The translations under genes were made by a program, and so were the position numbers. From positions 1 through 64,000 of the IMG/VR virus record IMGVR_UViG_3300036766_001014: DNA of 64,000 bases; one strand, written 5' to 3'. Shown here one piece after another: positions 38,798 to 47,209 of this stretch; positions within the stretch are counted from its first letter, which is position 1; each line of letters begins with the position of its first letter. A model generated the notes under the pieces. That model searched no databases and had not been told where the DNA came from. It was given only the letters and a program-made list of their open reading frames with translations. The DNA comes from a virus.

Positions 38798-38826
38798 TTG
38801 ACAAACTGCCCTGATGGCATCATATT
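38798..38826 (+). promoter_or_regulatory. Leaderless promoter
   Basis: CTCTTGACAAAC, a 17 bp spacer and CATATT, six bases before GTG 38833. TGATGGCATCATATTGATGGC repeats flank the -10. Confidence 0.85.
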
Positions 38827-38832
38827 GATGGC

Positions 38833-39141
38833 GTGGCAAAGGAACACATCAAGATGAAGATCACCGTGAGCTACTCCTCTATCGACCGGTGCTACAAGAC
38901 TCGGTCATTCGCGACCCTCGCGGGCGCGCGCAAGTTCGCGCACCGGTGCGTGGGCGCGCACCCAGAAATGGGCGGCTACTACGCCGTGTCCGGAGACGGC
39001 ATCGGCAAGATCACCGTGAGAGGGGACGCGAGCCTCAAGGACTTGTTCCCGGAGCCCGCTGAGGACGACGGCCCGGCCTTGGGCAGCGACGAATCGAAGT
39101 ACGACGATCGAGGCTGGCCCAAGTCGAACTCCTACCTGTGA
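38833..39141 (+). CDS. Small hypothetical protein
   Basis: A GTG start directly at the predicted transcription start suits leaderless translation. The 102 residues are basic at the start and acidic at the end, with KTRSFATLAGARKFAHR common in small phage proteins of unknown role. Confidence 0.65.
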   Translation: MAKEHIKMKITVSYSSIDRCYKTRSFATLAGARKFAHRCVGAHPEMGGYYAVSGDGIGKITVRGDASLKDLFPEPAEDDGPALGSDESKYDDRGWPKSNSYL

Positions 39142-39174
39142 CGATGATGCTCAACCCGAAAGGAATCCAGAGCG

Positions 39175-39366
39175 ATGAAGATCAAGATTGAAATCGGCAC
39201 CGGCAACGAGGCTTTCTCGGACGAGAATCTGTGTCCAGAGGTAGCACGCATCTTGCGCAAGCTCGCGGACAGCATCGAGCGCGACGGCAAGCTGGAGCCC
39301 GGCGATAGCAGTCGGCTCATGGATTTGAACGGCAACGCCGTTGGCTTTTCCAAGGTAACCCGGTAG
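39175..39366 (+). CDS. Small hypothetical protein
   Basis: GAAAGGAA lies upstream. The 63 residues (MKIKIEIGTGNEAF, then VARILRKLADSIE and DLNGNAVG) match a pattern common among small phage proteins of unknown role. Confidence 0.7.
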   Translation: MKIKIEIGTGNEAFSDENLCPEVARILRKLADSIERDGKLEPGDSSRLMDLNGNAVGFSKVTR

Positions 39367-39398
39367 CTCGCTGACCCGCCCAGAGAAGGAACAGAGCA

Positions 39399-40013
39399 AT
39401 GATTTACGGAAACAAGTATGACCGCTCCATCGACATCGTCGAGATTGCCAAGCGCGTGCGCGCCGACGTCAAGACCGCAGTGGCCGAGGGCAGGCTGCCT
39501 GCTCCGTTCGCGGTCGGCGTGCGCGTCCAAAAGTATTCGGGCGGCCGAAGCTTGCACGTGACCATCAAGGACATGCCCGGCGACATCTTCAGTTTGGACT
39601 TCATCGCCTGGTATGTCGCCAATCCGCACGAACCCTTCCACGACGCTCCGGCCAGGTACACGCCCGAGGCCAGGGCTGCGCTCGACTGCATCGAGGAGAT
39701 TGTGGGCGCGTACAACCACGACGGTAGCGACATCTCGACCGACTACTTCAACGTCAACTTCTATGAGCACATTTCGTTTGACGAGGCGCTCGAACAATCC
39801 AGTCGAGGGCGCATCCTCGCCCGGATGGCCGAGGCCGCGTCGGCCGGTCCCGAGCCGACGGTCGAGCCCGAAAAGGTGGCCGTGGGCGCCGAGCGCCCTG
39901 GCATGAACTTCACCGTCGGCGACATCGAGATCACCACGACGCTGCGCGATATCTACCCGAGCAACGTCATCCCGTTTCCGGTGGGCGGCCGACGTGGCAT
40001 GGCCCGTCGCTAG
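39399..40013 (+). CDS. LPD29-domain protein
   Basis: The first 140 of 204 residues fit LPD29 (a domain attached to large polyvalent phage proteins): IAKRVRADVKTAVAEGRLP, then RVQKYSGGRSLHVTIK. Stand-alone copies are common in phages and plasmids; function unknown. AGAAGGAA precedes the ATG. Confidence 0.75.
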   Translation: MIYGNKYDRSIDIVEIAKRVRADVKTAVAEGRLPAPFAVGVRVQKYSGGRSLHVTIKDMPGDIFSLDFIAWYVANPHEPFHDAPARYTPEARAALDCIEEIVGAYNHDGSDISTDYFNVNFYEHISFDEALEQSSRGRILARMAEAASAGPEPTVEPEKVAVGAERPGMNFTVGDIEITTTLRDIYPSNVIPFPVGGRRGMARR

Positions 40014-40017
40014 CCTC

Positions 40018-40046
40018 TTGACTAACGCAAGTCTCCCGCTTAGATT
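40018..40046 (+). promoter_or_regulatory. TTGACTAAC-type promoter
   Basis: CTCTTGACTAAC, a 17 bp spacer and TAGATT, then a GGAAGG-containing leader to ATG 40069. Confidence 0.85.
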
Positions 40047-40068
40047 GTGCTCGGAAGGACAAGGCATC

Positions 40069-42105
40069 ATGACCGATTTTCACCACAAGTTGCTCTCTGG
40101 GTTGAATCCCGAGCAACGCGAAGTCGTGCTCCACGACAAGGGGCCGTTATTGGTGGTCGCCGTCGCCGGGGCAGGCAAGACTCACGCCCTGGTCAACCGG
40201 TGCGGCTACCTAGTGCGCGTGCGCGGGGCTGACCCGTCGCGCATCTTGGCGGTCACATTCTCCAAGGCGGGGGCCTCGGAGATGCAAGAGCGACTCGAAT
40301 CGCTAATCGGCTCGTCCGGCGCGCGCATCGGCACGTTCCATTCGCTCGGACTGGAGATCGTCTTCTCTGAGCGGCCCGAGATGAAAAGCTGGAAGATCGA
40401 CGACTCCGACCGTTACCGGCTCTGCCTCAAGGACGCTGTCGGCTACAAGGAGATGGACTGGAAGGACCACGACATCACCATGCTCAGCTCGTTCGTCGGC
40501 CTGTGCAAGGCGAACCTGGCGCGGCCCGAGAGCGACGTGGCCAAGGCCATCGCCGAGGACATCTACAGGCGCGTGCGAAAGCCTTGCGCGCATCCAGGCA
40601 TGAGCCTGCGGGCGTACGCGCGCGCGGAGGAGCTGCGTCGGGAACGGCTGCTGCTGACCTTCGACGACATGCTCGTCGAGTCGGTCGAGCTGCTGCGTGA
40701 TAACGACGCCGTGCGCTCGCGCTGGGCCAGCCGGTACGACTACGTGCTCCAAGACGAGGCGCAAGATCAAAACCTGGCGCAGCTCCTGATGGGCGAGCTG
40801 CTGGCCCAAGACCACAAGAACTACATGCTGGTCGGCGATCCAGCGCAATGCATTTACACCTGGCGCGGGGCCAAGCCGGAAAAGCTGCTGAACTTCGAGT
40901 CCGCCTGGGGCGCCAAGGTGGTGCGGATGGGTCGCAACTATCGCTGCGGACAATCGATCATCGACGTGGCGAACGCCTCACTCGACTCGATGGACCCGAC
41001 CACCAAGCTCGATATCAGGATGATTGCGGAGCGTCGCGAGGCGGGTAGCGATGACGTGGTCGAAGGCGAGGTGACCTGTCGTCAGTACACGACCATCGAC
41101 GACGAGGGCTTCGGGATTGTCGATCAAATCCAAGCGCTGGTCGAAGACGGCCGCAAGCCCAAGGACTTCGTGGTGCTCTATCGCGTGAACGCGCAATCGA
41201 GGTCGCCCGAGGAGGCGCTGATCACGGCGCGCATTCCATACCGTGTCATCGGCGGCGTGAGCTTCTACGAACGTAAGGAGGTCAAGAACCTCCTGGCTTA
41301 CCTGCGACTGGCCAACGGCGGTGGCACTCTCGACGACGTCGGACGCTGCATCAACACGCCCTTCCGATATCTCGGCAAGGCATTCGTGGACAAGGTTCGC
41401 GAGGAGGCCGAGAAGCGCGCCGCGATGACCGGCCCAATCAACTGGTCCGATGTCGTTCGCGTTGTCGCGGATCGCGCAGGCATGCAAAGTCGGCAACGGC
41501 AAAGCGCGCTCGGTTGGGCCGACATCCTCGATCGCATGCACGCGCGGATCGCAAAGGGTGTGACCGCGACGCCTGGAACGCCCGCCTATGAGGAGTCGCT
41601 GCCCGCGGCCATCCTTGAACGAATCGTTCTCGAAACTAGGTACTCCGAGGCGCTGCTCAAAGAGGAGGGCGAGGAGAGCACCGAGAACAGCCGTGTGAGC
41701 AACGTGCGCGAGATGATTCGAGCGGCTGGCCGATTCAACTCGGCCGCCGACCTGCTCGACTACGTGGATGTCACCATCAAGGCCAGCAAGGCCAACTCGA
41801 AGGACAAGGACCCAAACCAAGTCACGCTGTGCACGCTGCACCGCGCCAAGGGCCTGGAGTGGCCCGTCGTGTTCCTGGCTGGCGTCTCGGACCTCATCTT
41901 GCCGCACGGCAAGGCTGAGGAGCCCGAGGAGGAGCGTCGGCTCTACTACGTCGGCGTGACGCGCGCGCGCGACATCCTGCACGTGAGCTGCGTGAGAACC
42001 ATCGCCTTCGGGAGCAAGCTCCGCGAAGTGGCCCCGAGCCCGTTCTTGGCCGAGTCCGGGTTGACCCCGGTTCCGGTGGGCGGAAAGGCCGCGATGGCAA
42101 GCTAG
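40069..42105 (+). CDS. UvrD/PcrA-family DNA helicase
   Basis: The 678-residue protein carries all SF1A helicase motifs: Walker A AGAGKT (33-38), TFSKAGASEM (Ia), DEAQD (229-233), GDPAQCIYTWRGA (III), YRVNAQSR (IV), TLHRAKGLEW (V) and YVGVTRAR (VI). It unwinds DNA 3' to 5' using ATP in repair or replication restart. It has its own promoter and a strong terminator behind it, so it forms a single-gene unit. Confidence 0.95.
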   Translation: MTDFHHKLLSGLNPEQREVVLHDKGPLLVVAVAGAGKTHALVNRCGYLVRVRGADPSRILAVTFSKAGASEMQERLESLIGSSGARIGTFHSLGLEIVFSERPEMKSWKIDDSDRYRLCLKDAVGYKEMDWKDHDITMLSSFVGLCKANLARPESDVAKAIAEDIYRRVRKPCAHPGMSLRAYARAEELRRERLLLTFDDMLVESVELLRDNDAVRSRWASRYDYVLQDEAQDQNLAQLLMGELLAQDHKNYMLVGDPAQCIYTWRGAKPEKLLNFESAWGAKVVRMGRNYRCGQSIIDVANASLDSMDPTTKLDIRMIAERREAGSDDVVEGEVTCRQYTTIDDEGFGIVDQIQALVEDGRKPKDFVVLYRVNAQSRSPEEALITARIPYRVIGGVSFYERKEVKNLLAYLRLANGGGTLDDVGRCINTPFRYLGKAFVDKVREEAEKRAAMTGPINWSDVVRVVADRAGMQSRQRQSALGWADILDRMHARIAKGVTATPGTPAYEESLPAAILERIVLETRYSEALLKEEGEESTENSRVSNVREMIRAAGRFNSAADLLDYVDVTIKASKANSKDKDPNQVTLCTLHRAKGLEWPVVFLAGVSDLILPHGKAEEPEEERRLYYVGVTRARDILHVSCVRTIAFGSKLREVAPSPFLAESGLTPVPVGGKAAMAS

Positions 42106-42112
42106 TAAGCGT

Positions 42113-42228
42113 GGCTTGTCCGCCCCCCCCCTGGACAAGCCGTGCTTCTGCCCGCTTCCCCGCCCATGTACGCCTGCCTTTCCTTCCAGTTTCGGTCAAG
42201 GCGTCATGCGGGGGAGCGGGGTCTTTTT
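42113..42228 (+). terminator. Tandem terminator with long inverted repeats
   Basis: A perfect 9-bp hairpin (GGCTTGTCC, 42113-42121, with GGACAAGCC, 42133-42141) encloses a run of nine C. Next, a long imperfect inverted repeat (CCCGCTTCCCCGCCCATG region with CATGCGGGGGAGCGGG) ends in TCTTTTT. Together they should stop transcription from the helicase gene. Confidence 0.7.
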
Positions 42229-42281
42229 ACGTTGTCGTCCAGGCCCAGGCGATTAGGCTGCTCGGGCACAAGGAGAAGTCG

Positions 42282-42572
42282 ATGCAGATCAGACCGCTCG
42301 GAGATCGCGTGCTCGTGTCCAGGATCGAAGCTGAGTCGGTGACGACTGGCGGCCTCCTGGTGCCAGACAACGCCAAGGAGAAGAAGGATCGGGCGACTGT
42401 GATCGCCGTCGGCGACGGCCGCGTGATGGACGACGGCGCGGTGATACCGCTCGACGTCAGAGCCGGAGACCTGGTGCTATTCGGCAGGTACTGCGGCACC
42501 GAGGTAGAGGTGGACGGCAAGAAGCTGCTGATGATTGGCGAGGACGACGTGCTCGCGATTATCGAGCCCTGA
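42282..42572 (+). CDS. groES: GroES-type co-chaperonin
   Basis: The 96-residue protein matches GroES along its length: IRPLGDRVLVSRIEAES, a mobile loop with GGLLVPDNAKEKK, GDGRVMDDG, GDLVLFGRYCGTEVEVDG and the terminal GEDDVLAII. It would cap host GroEL to fold phage proteins. AAGGAGAAGTCG precedes ATG 42282. A second GroES-like gene lies at 52326. Confidence 0.95.
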   Translation: MQIRPLGDRVLVSRIEAESVTTGGLLVPDNAKEKKDRATVIAVGDGRVMDDGAVIPLDVRAGDLVLFGRYCGTEVEVDGKKLLMIGEDDVLAIIEP

Positions 42573-42639
42573 CCGGACGAAAAGTAGACACGGGCCGAGT
42601 CTGGGCCCTATGCTGACCACCAGCGGAGGGTCTTCCCCC

Positions 42640-43164
42640 ATGTCGGTCTCACCAATCACGACTTTCGGTGTCTTCAAGAGCTTGCTCACGCAGGCCGTGA
42701 ACAACGACAGCACGCTGTCGAGCACGGTCAAGTCTTCGATGCTGGCGAGGCTCAACGAGCTGCCGCGCGAGGTCGGCATCGCGCTCGACTTCTCGACGGT
42801 GGAGAGCGTGGCTGGCTTCGTGTCGGTGAGCCAGATCACGCGCTCGGTCGAGGTCGCCATCGGCGCGTCCGGCTCGAACCGGGCGACCTGGGGACTACTG
42901 AGCTTCGGGGTGCCGCTGACCATCGGCGGCATGAAGACGGCTGCCGGGTTCTTCGCTGGCAACACTGGCGCGAGCGCCAACTCGCCGGTGGCCATCGCCG
43001 ACGTGGCCCTGGAGTACCGTCTGTCAGCGACCGACTCCTGGAAGTCGTTCGACCGCAACACCGTGCTGTATGGCGTGACCGCGATTCAGTTCGCGGCGAC
43101 CATTGCCGATCAGGTGGCGGCAGTCGCGTTGCCGGGGCTGCACCTGGGTGCCGTTCAGGAGTAG
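42640..43164 (+). CDS. Putative virion-associated protein
   Basis: GCGGAGGG supports ATG 42640 (42610 is an alternative). The 174 residues are beta-rich with repeated Ala/Ser/Thr/Val stretches and no enzyme motif, like decoration or minor structural proteins. It lies between groES and a predicted spanin. Confidence 0.55.
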   Translation: MSVSPITTFGVFKSLLTQAVNNDSTLSSTVKSSMLARLNELPREVGIALDFSTVESVAGFVSVSQITRSVEVAIGASGSNRATWGLLSFGVPLTIGGMKTAAGFFAGNTGASANSPVAIADVALEYRLSATDSWKSFDRNTVLYGVTAIQFAATIADQVAAVALPGLHLGAVQE

Positions 43165-43187
43165 ACCGCGAGACATCGGGGACTGAT

Positions 43188-44189
43188 TTGGGGCGCTGGC
43201 TGAGGCGATGGTGGTGGTTGCTGTGGCTGGTCGTATGTGCCAGCTGCATGCGCCGCGAGGCCATGGCTCCACATGCCGACCACGGCGTTGCCGACGCCGA
43301 TCGTGTGGAGCATCCAGCGAAAGCGGGACCCGTGGACGATCGCCTTGACCTGGACAGGGCAGTCGTTGAGAGAGAGATGTCAGGGGCGGAGTCTTCGGCG
43401 ATCGAGGGCACCGGAAACCTCGGCTCCGGCCACGGGCGTATGGGTGGCGGATCCGAGGGCTCCGGTTTCGGCGCAGGCCACGGGCGCCTCGGTGGCTCCG
43501 AGGGTCTCGGCCTCGGTCACCGGCCCACGCCGCCAACCACGGGGCTCGGTGCGCCCGCCGACCACGCCGCTGAAGACCCGGTCGAGAACCCATCGGCCAC
43601 GCCGACGACCGCGGACCCGCTGGCAACGGTTCAGTCTGTCGTGGACAAGTTCGGCTCGGCGAACATTGCGTTCAATCCGCCGAAGTCGATGATCATGGGG
43701 GACAAGAAGCTGGTCGAGCTGCTGCTATCACCGGCGGAAACCCAGGCTGCGCTACGGTCCGGGCTGCCAGCCGAGGACCAGGGCTCGGCCGAAACGGCTG
43801 CGGTCCAGGTTGCTCCACGCATGGAGGCGAGACTTACCGGTCTCGGCTTTGCGGTCGAGAGCCTGTCTCCGCCCGAGCAGGCTGTGGGCAAGTCGCAGCG
43901 CGCGCGTTGGTCGTGGCTCGTGGCGCCGACGGCGGAAGGAATCCAGTTCCTGCACCTGTCGCTGTCCGCTCGGATTAGCGTCGAGGGGCACGATACCCCG
44001 TTCGTGGTCAGGACATTCGACCGGGAAATCGCGGTGAAGGTGACGACGATGCAGCGGCTACAGACGCTGATCTCGGAGCACGGTGGCTGGGCTTGGGGCG
44101 CAATCGGCGTCCCGGTGTTTGGCTATCTATTGGAGCGGTACAGAAAGCGCCGCAAGCAACAAGGAAAGGTAGAGAGTGATCATGGGTAA
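43188..44189 (+). CDS. Predicted unimolecular spanin-like protein
   Basis: The 333-residue protein uses a TTG start, has an N-terminal Arg/Trp-rich lipoprotein signal (LWLVVCASC, lipidation at Cys20) and one C-terminal membrane segment (about 299-317) followed by a basic tail. A Gly-rich low-complexity stretch (about 75-120) and a folded periplasmic region lie between. An outer-membrane lipid anchor plus an inner-membrane C-terminal segment is the defining plan of unimolecular spanins, though most are shorter. Confidence 0.55.
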   Translation: MGRWLRRWWWLLWLVVCASCMRREAMAPHADHGVADADRVEHPAKAGPVDDRLDLDRAVVEREMSGAESSAIEGTGNLGSGHGRMGGGSEGSGFGAGHGRLGGSEGLGLGHRPTPPTTGLGAPADHAAEDPVENPSATPTTADPLATVQSVVDKFGSANIAFNPPKSMIMGDKKLVELLLSPAETQAALRSGLPAEDQGSAETAAVQVAPRMEARLTGLGFAVESLSPPEQAVGKSQRARWSWLVAPTAEGIQFLHLSLSARISVEGHDTPFVVRTFDREIAVKVTTMQRLQTLISEHGGWAWGAIGVPVFGYLLERYRKRRKQQGKVESDHG

Positions 44190-44592
44190 GAGGCTGTTCG
44201 TAGGAAACCTGGCATGGGGAACAACCGATCAAGACTTGGTTGATTTCTTCGGCGCCGGGACGGTGAGCGCGAAGGTCATCATGGACCGCGAGTCCGGTCG
44301 CTCGCGCGGATTCGCCTTCGTCGAGGCGGAGTCTGATGCGGACGCCGAGCGCATCATGCACACGTTCGCCGGAGCCGATCTCCAGGGGCGCGAGCTGCGC
44401 ATCAACGAGGCCGAGGAGCGGACGAGGTCGGATAGTCGGCCACGCTCAAGCGCCGGTGGCGGCGGCGGTTACAGCGGCGGCGGCCATGGCGGCGGCGGGC
44501 GTTATGCGCCTTCAGCAGCTCCGCCAGAGGTGCGACACGGCAAAGGCTCGCGGCGCCGCGGCCGAGGCGATCACGACGGCGACAGTTGGTAG
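44182..44592 (+). CDS. RRM-type RNA-binding protein
   Basis: The 136-residue protein has one complete RRM: RNP2 LFVGNL (5-10) and RNP1 RGFAFVEA (42-49), then a Gly-rich tail ending basic and acidic. Such proteins occur in cyanobacteria and Myxococcota and bind RNA, often under cold stress. A phage copy may act on host or phage transcripts. It overlaps the previous gene by eight bases. Confidence 0.9.
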   Translation: MGKRLFVGNLAWGTTDQDLVDFFGAGTVSAKVIMDRESGRSRGFAFVEAESDADAERIMHTFAGADLQGRELRINEAEERTRSDSRPRSSAGGGGGYSGGGHGGGGRYAPSAAPPEVRHGKGSRRRGRGDHDGDSW

Positions 44593-44656
44593 GTCGCTTG
44601 CCAAACCGATGCAGTCGTATTACTACAGCATGCGCATCGGAGTTTCGGGAGGCTGA

Positions 44657-45268
44657 ATGGCGTACACGGACAAGCAGGTCGAGTTCCTCCCAACGTCGGC
44701 GTGGGCCGTGCTGCGTTTCCTCGAAGAAGTAAATCTGCCAGGTGGTCGCTGGCTGGAGCCGTGCGTGGGCGGCGGCTCGATCATCAAGGCGGTCAACAGT
44801 GTTCGCGACGACATCGAATGGGTGACGGTGGACATCAAGAGTCGCCCTGAGTTTCCGGCGCAGCATGTTGGCGACTACACGAAGCTCTACCGGGAGCTTG
44901 GGGCTTTCGACGTGGCGATCTTCAATCCGCCATTCAGCAGGGCGCTGGAGTTCGTGCAGTGCGCTGTTCGGCAGGCTCGACACGTGTGCATGTTCCAGCG
45001 CCTCAACTGGATCGCCAATGGCACTCGCGCCCAGTGGCTCAGGCCGAGGATGCCGGGGCTACACATACTGCCCAATCGCCCAGGTCACTTTGCCGAAAAG
45101 GGCAGCACGGACATGCAGGAGTACGCCTGGTTTTTGTGGCCTCGCCAGTACGACGAGGTTCGGATCCTGTCAAACACCAGCAGCGCCACGCGCAAGCAAG
45201 ATCGACTGCTTGCGACGGCAGGGCAGGACTTGGCCGATCGACAGATGGCGCTGTTCCCCGATCTGTGA
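44657..45268 (+). CDS. DNA adenine/cytosine-N4 methyltransferase-like
   Basis: The 203-residue protein has LEPCVGGG (33-40, SAM-binding motif I) and NPPF (90-93, the amino-methyltransferase catalytic motif). The order FxGxG-like then NPPF suits N6-adenine or N4-cytosine enzymes, or small Dam-like phage orphans that protect DNA from restriction. The target sequence cannot be read from it. TGATG couples it to the next gene. Confidence 0.75.
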   Translation: MAYTDKQVEFLPTSAWAVLRFLEEVNLPGGRWLEPCVGGGSIIKAVNSVRDDIEWVTVDIKSRPEFPAQHVGDYTKLYRELGAFDVAIFNPPFSRALEFVQCAVRQARHVCMFQRLNWIANGTRAQWLRPRMPGLHILPNRPGHFAEKGSTDMQEYAWFLWPRQYDEVRILSNTSSATRKQDRLLATAGQDLADRQMALFPDL

Positions 45269-45591
45269 TGAACCCCGGAATCACAAAGACAGTTGCGCTG
45301 CTGAACGCGCACGGGTTCGACACCTGTGACTCGGGCGATGGGGAGACGCACGATTACTCATGCGATCGCGAGCGCGGGTACGTGGTCGTGCGCCTGCGCT
45401 CGGACCAGCCGCTGGAGGCGTCTGCGGATAGCGTTGCGGCGCTACTGAAGGCGCACGGAGCGCCAGTCGGCGAGCCAGTCAGCGACTCTGGCGGTGTCAT
45501 CATCCAGGCCAACTACTGCCCGCACGACGGGATTCGCCTCATAGACGTGGAAGGAATACACGATCGGATGCTCACGACGCCGCCTGCTTGA
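45268..45591 (+). CDS. Hypothetical protein
   Basis: The 107 residues begin KTVALLNAHGFDTCDSGDGE, a pattern seen in small phage proteins of unknown role, and contain a CPHDG motif. Its TGA is inside the -35 of the next promoter. Confidence 0.7.
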   Translation: MNPGITKTVALLNAHGFDTCDSGDGETHDYSCDRERGYVVVRLRSDQPLEASADSVAALLKAHGAPVGEPVSDSGGVIIQANYCPHDGIRLIDVEGIHDRMLTTPPA

Positions 45592-45617
45592 CAAACCGTA
45601 TCTACGTCATGGATAAT
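45588..45617 (+). promoter_or_regulatory. Leaderless promoter
   Basis: GCTTGACAAAC, an 18 bp spacer and GATAAT, eight bases before ATG 45626. Confidence 0.85.
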
Positions 45618-45625
45618 GTCGGTAG

Positions 45626-46180
45626 ATGGACAACTCAAACGCAAAAATCCTAGATGCAGCAGGCTTTGCGGCCGAGAAGCATGAGGGTCAATTCCGAAAG
45701 AATGCCGCCGGTAAGAAGGTTCCGTACATTGTTCACCCGCTGCGTGTAGCGGCCAGCCTCGCGCGCGCGGGCGCTCACGAGGATGTGATCGTTGCGGCCA
45801 TCCTGCACGACACGTTGGAGGACACGGACACGACGCGCGCGGAGCTGATCGACCGGTTCGGGCGGTGGGTTGCGGACACGGTTTTAGAGGTGACTGACGA
45901 CAAGATGTTGTCCAAGGACGAGAACAGAAATCGCCAAGTCGCCAAGGCTCCATACATGTCTGATGGAGCCAAGCTGATCAAGGTCGCGGACAAGGCCGAC
46001 AACGTGATGAGCATAGTCGAGTCGCCTCCGAGATGGAGCGACGAGAAAAAACTCCTGTATGTCGAGAGCGCGACTCGCGTAGTAATCGCGCTCGGGCTCG
46101 GGTTCGAGCACGCGGAGCTTGTGGGGAGATTCTGGTCTGCCGTAAGCGTGACCAGGGCGTCGATCGCCGCGGCCGCGTAA
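45626..46180 (+). CDS. HD-domain (p)ppGpp hydrolase-like protein (Mesh1/SpoT type)
   Basis: The 184-residue protein is a complete stand-alone SpoT/Mesh1 hydrolase domain: KHEGQFRKNAAGKKVPYIVHP (metal ligand H37), AAILHDTLEDTDTT (H61, D62, E65, D66), EVTDDK and AKLIKVADKADN (D122). These enzymes remove the 3' pyrophosphate of (p)ppGpp. No synthetase domain is attached. It may damp the host stringent response or counter alarmone toxins. Its promoter predicts a leaderless message. Confidence 0.8.
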   Translation: MDNSNAKILDAAGFAAEKHEGQFRKNAAGKKVPYIVHPLRVAASLARAGAHEDVIVAAILHDTLEDTDTTRAELIDRFGRWVADTVLEVTDDKMLSKDENRNRQVAKAPYMSDGAKLIKVADKADNVMSIVESPPRWSDEKKLLYVESATRVVIALGLGFEHAELVGRFWSAVSVTRASIAAAA

Positions 46181-46188
46181 CTCCAAAG

Positions 46189-46740
46189 ATGCCTGCTTCT
46201 ACGGACAGCGGCAGGACAATGGCAAGGTCGGCAGTCGCCGCGCTCTGCTTTGTCTCCTGGGTCTCTCTCGCGCTGGCGCAGTCTCCTGTCGCCGACGACT
46301 CGCGCAGCGAGTTGCTTCGAGTCCTGGTGGCCGAGTCTCGCTGGAACACGCCGCGCTCACATGCCGCGATGCTTCACGTTCTGCGTAGGTTCGCGGTCAG
46401 GCGTGGCGTGACAGCGGCGCAGGCCGCAGACAGGCTCGTGTGGGCATACAGTAACGCTCAATCGGATCACCCCTGGATCCGCTACCTCAATGGATCATGT
46501 GAACGACCTGACTACTACAAAGGCACATGGCCGAAGGACAAGTGCTTGAGAGTGGTTGATTTCATTGACTCATTCGAGTCTGGGAGGGTTGCAGATCCTT
46601 GCGCGGGCCAAGCAAGCGGGTGGCGTTCGCCAAGAAGCCAGGCTCTGCGCTACGCTTTGCGCCACGGGTTTCTGCGCGTGAAGTGCCGAGGGGGCACCTC
46701 GCTCGCCTTTGTGAAGGAGAAAAAGCATGGACGACAGTGA
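46189..46740 (+). CDS. Secreted protein, function unknown
   Basis: The 183-residue protein has a signal-peptide-like start (ARSAVAALCFVSWVSLALAQ) and an exported domain with VLVAESRWNTPRSHAAMLHV, WAYSNAQSDHPWIRYLNG and VADPCAGQASGWRSP. The style resembles exported proteins I associate with Myxococcota. The Glu in AESRWN could be catalytic in a lysozyme-like fold, but this is a guess. The ATG at the second Met is an alternative start. Confidence 0.6.
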   Translation: MPASTDSGRTMARSAVAALCFVSWVSLALAQSPVADDSRSELLRVLVAESRWNTPRSHAAMLHVLRRFAVRRGVTAAQAADRLVWAYSNAQSDHPWIRYLNGSCERPDYYKGTWPKDKCLRVVDFIDSFESGRVADPCAGQASGWRSPRSQALRYALRHGFLRVKCRGGTSLAFVKEKKHGRQ

Positions 46741-47185
46741 GCGCGCGAAACGCAGAGAGGCAATCAAAGCGTTGGGCAGAAACCCTCCGAGCAGCGCTGA
46801 AATCCGGGACAAACTTCGGCTAACACGCAAAGACTATGCGTTCCCGAAGATCAGATCCTGTTGGGGCCACGATTGTCGCACTGTTGTTTTCGGCGGCGGC
46901 CTCTGCACGTTCTGCTCTTTCACGCAGGCGGAGATTGAGATCGCGGCCGCCCATGCGTGGGTAGAAAGGGCTCAGATCACACCCGAGGCAGAGGTCGATG
47001 TTGCGCACGCGACTCGGGCGAGAGATGCGCAAGAGGTGAATGATCTGCCGAACAATCGCGGGCCGCGCGTGAGCCCGGTCGGACTCGCGGTCGTGTGCCT
47101 GATGATCGTGTTCTCGCTGGTCGCGGCATACGCGCAGAAGCACGAGGAATCGCGGGTATCTGCGCAGCAGATCGCCGGGGACTGA
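46727..47185 (+). CDS. Zinc-finger protein with C-terminal membrane anchor
   Basis: GAAGGAGAAAAAGC precedes the ATG. The 152 residues have SCWGHDC with CTFC, a possible metal site, and one membrane segment near the end (SPVGLAVVCLMIVFSLVAAYA). Tail-anchored; function unknown. Confidence 0.65.
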   Translation: MDDSERAKRREAIKALGRNPPSSAEIRDKLRLTRKDYAFPKIRSCWGHDCRTVVFGGGLCTFCSFTQAEIEIAAAHAWVERAQITPEAEVDVAHATRARDAQEVNDLPNNRGPRVSPVGLAVVCLMIVFSLVAAYAQKHEESRVSAQQIAGD

Positions 47186-47209
47186 CGGTGGTAAGCGGGA
47201 CAAAAGCCT

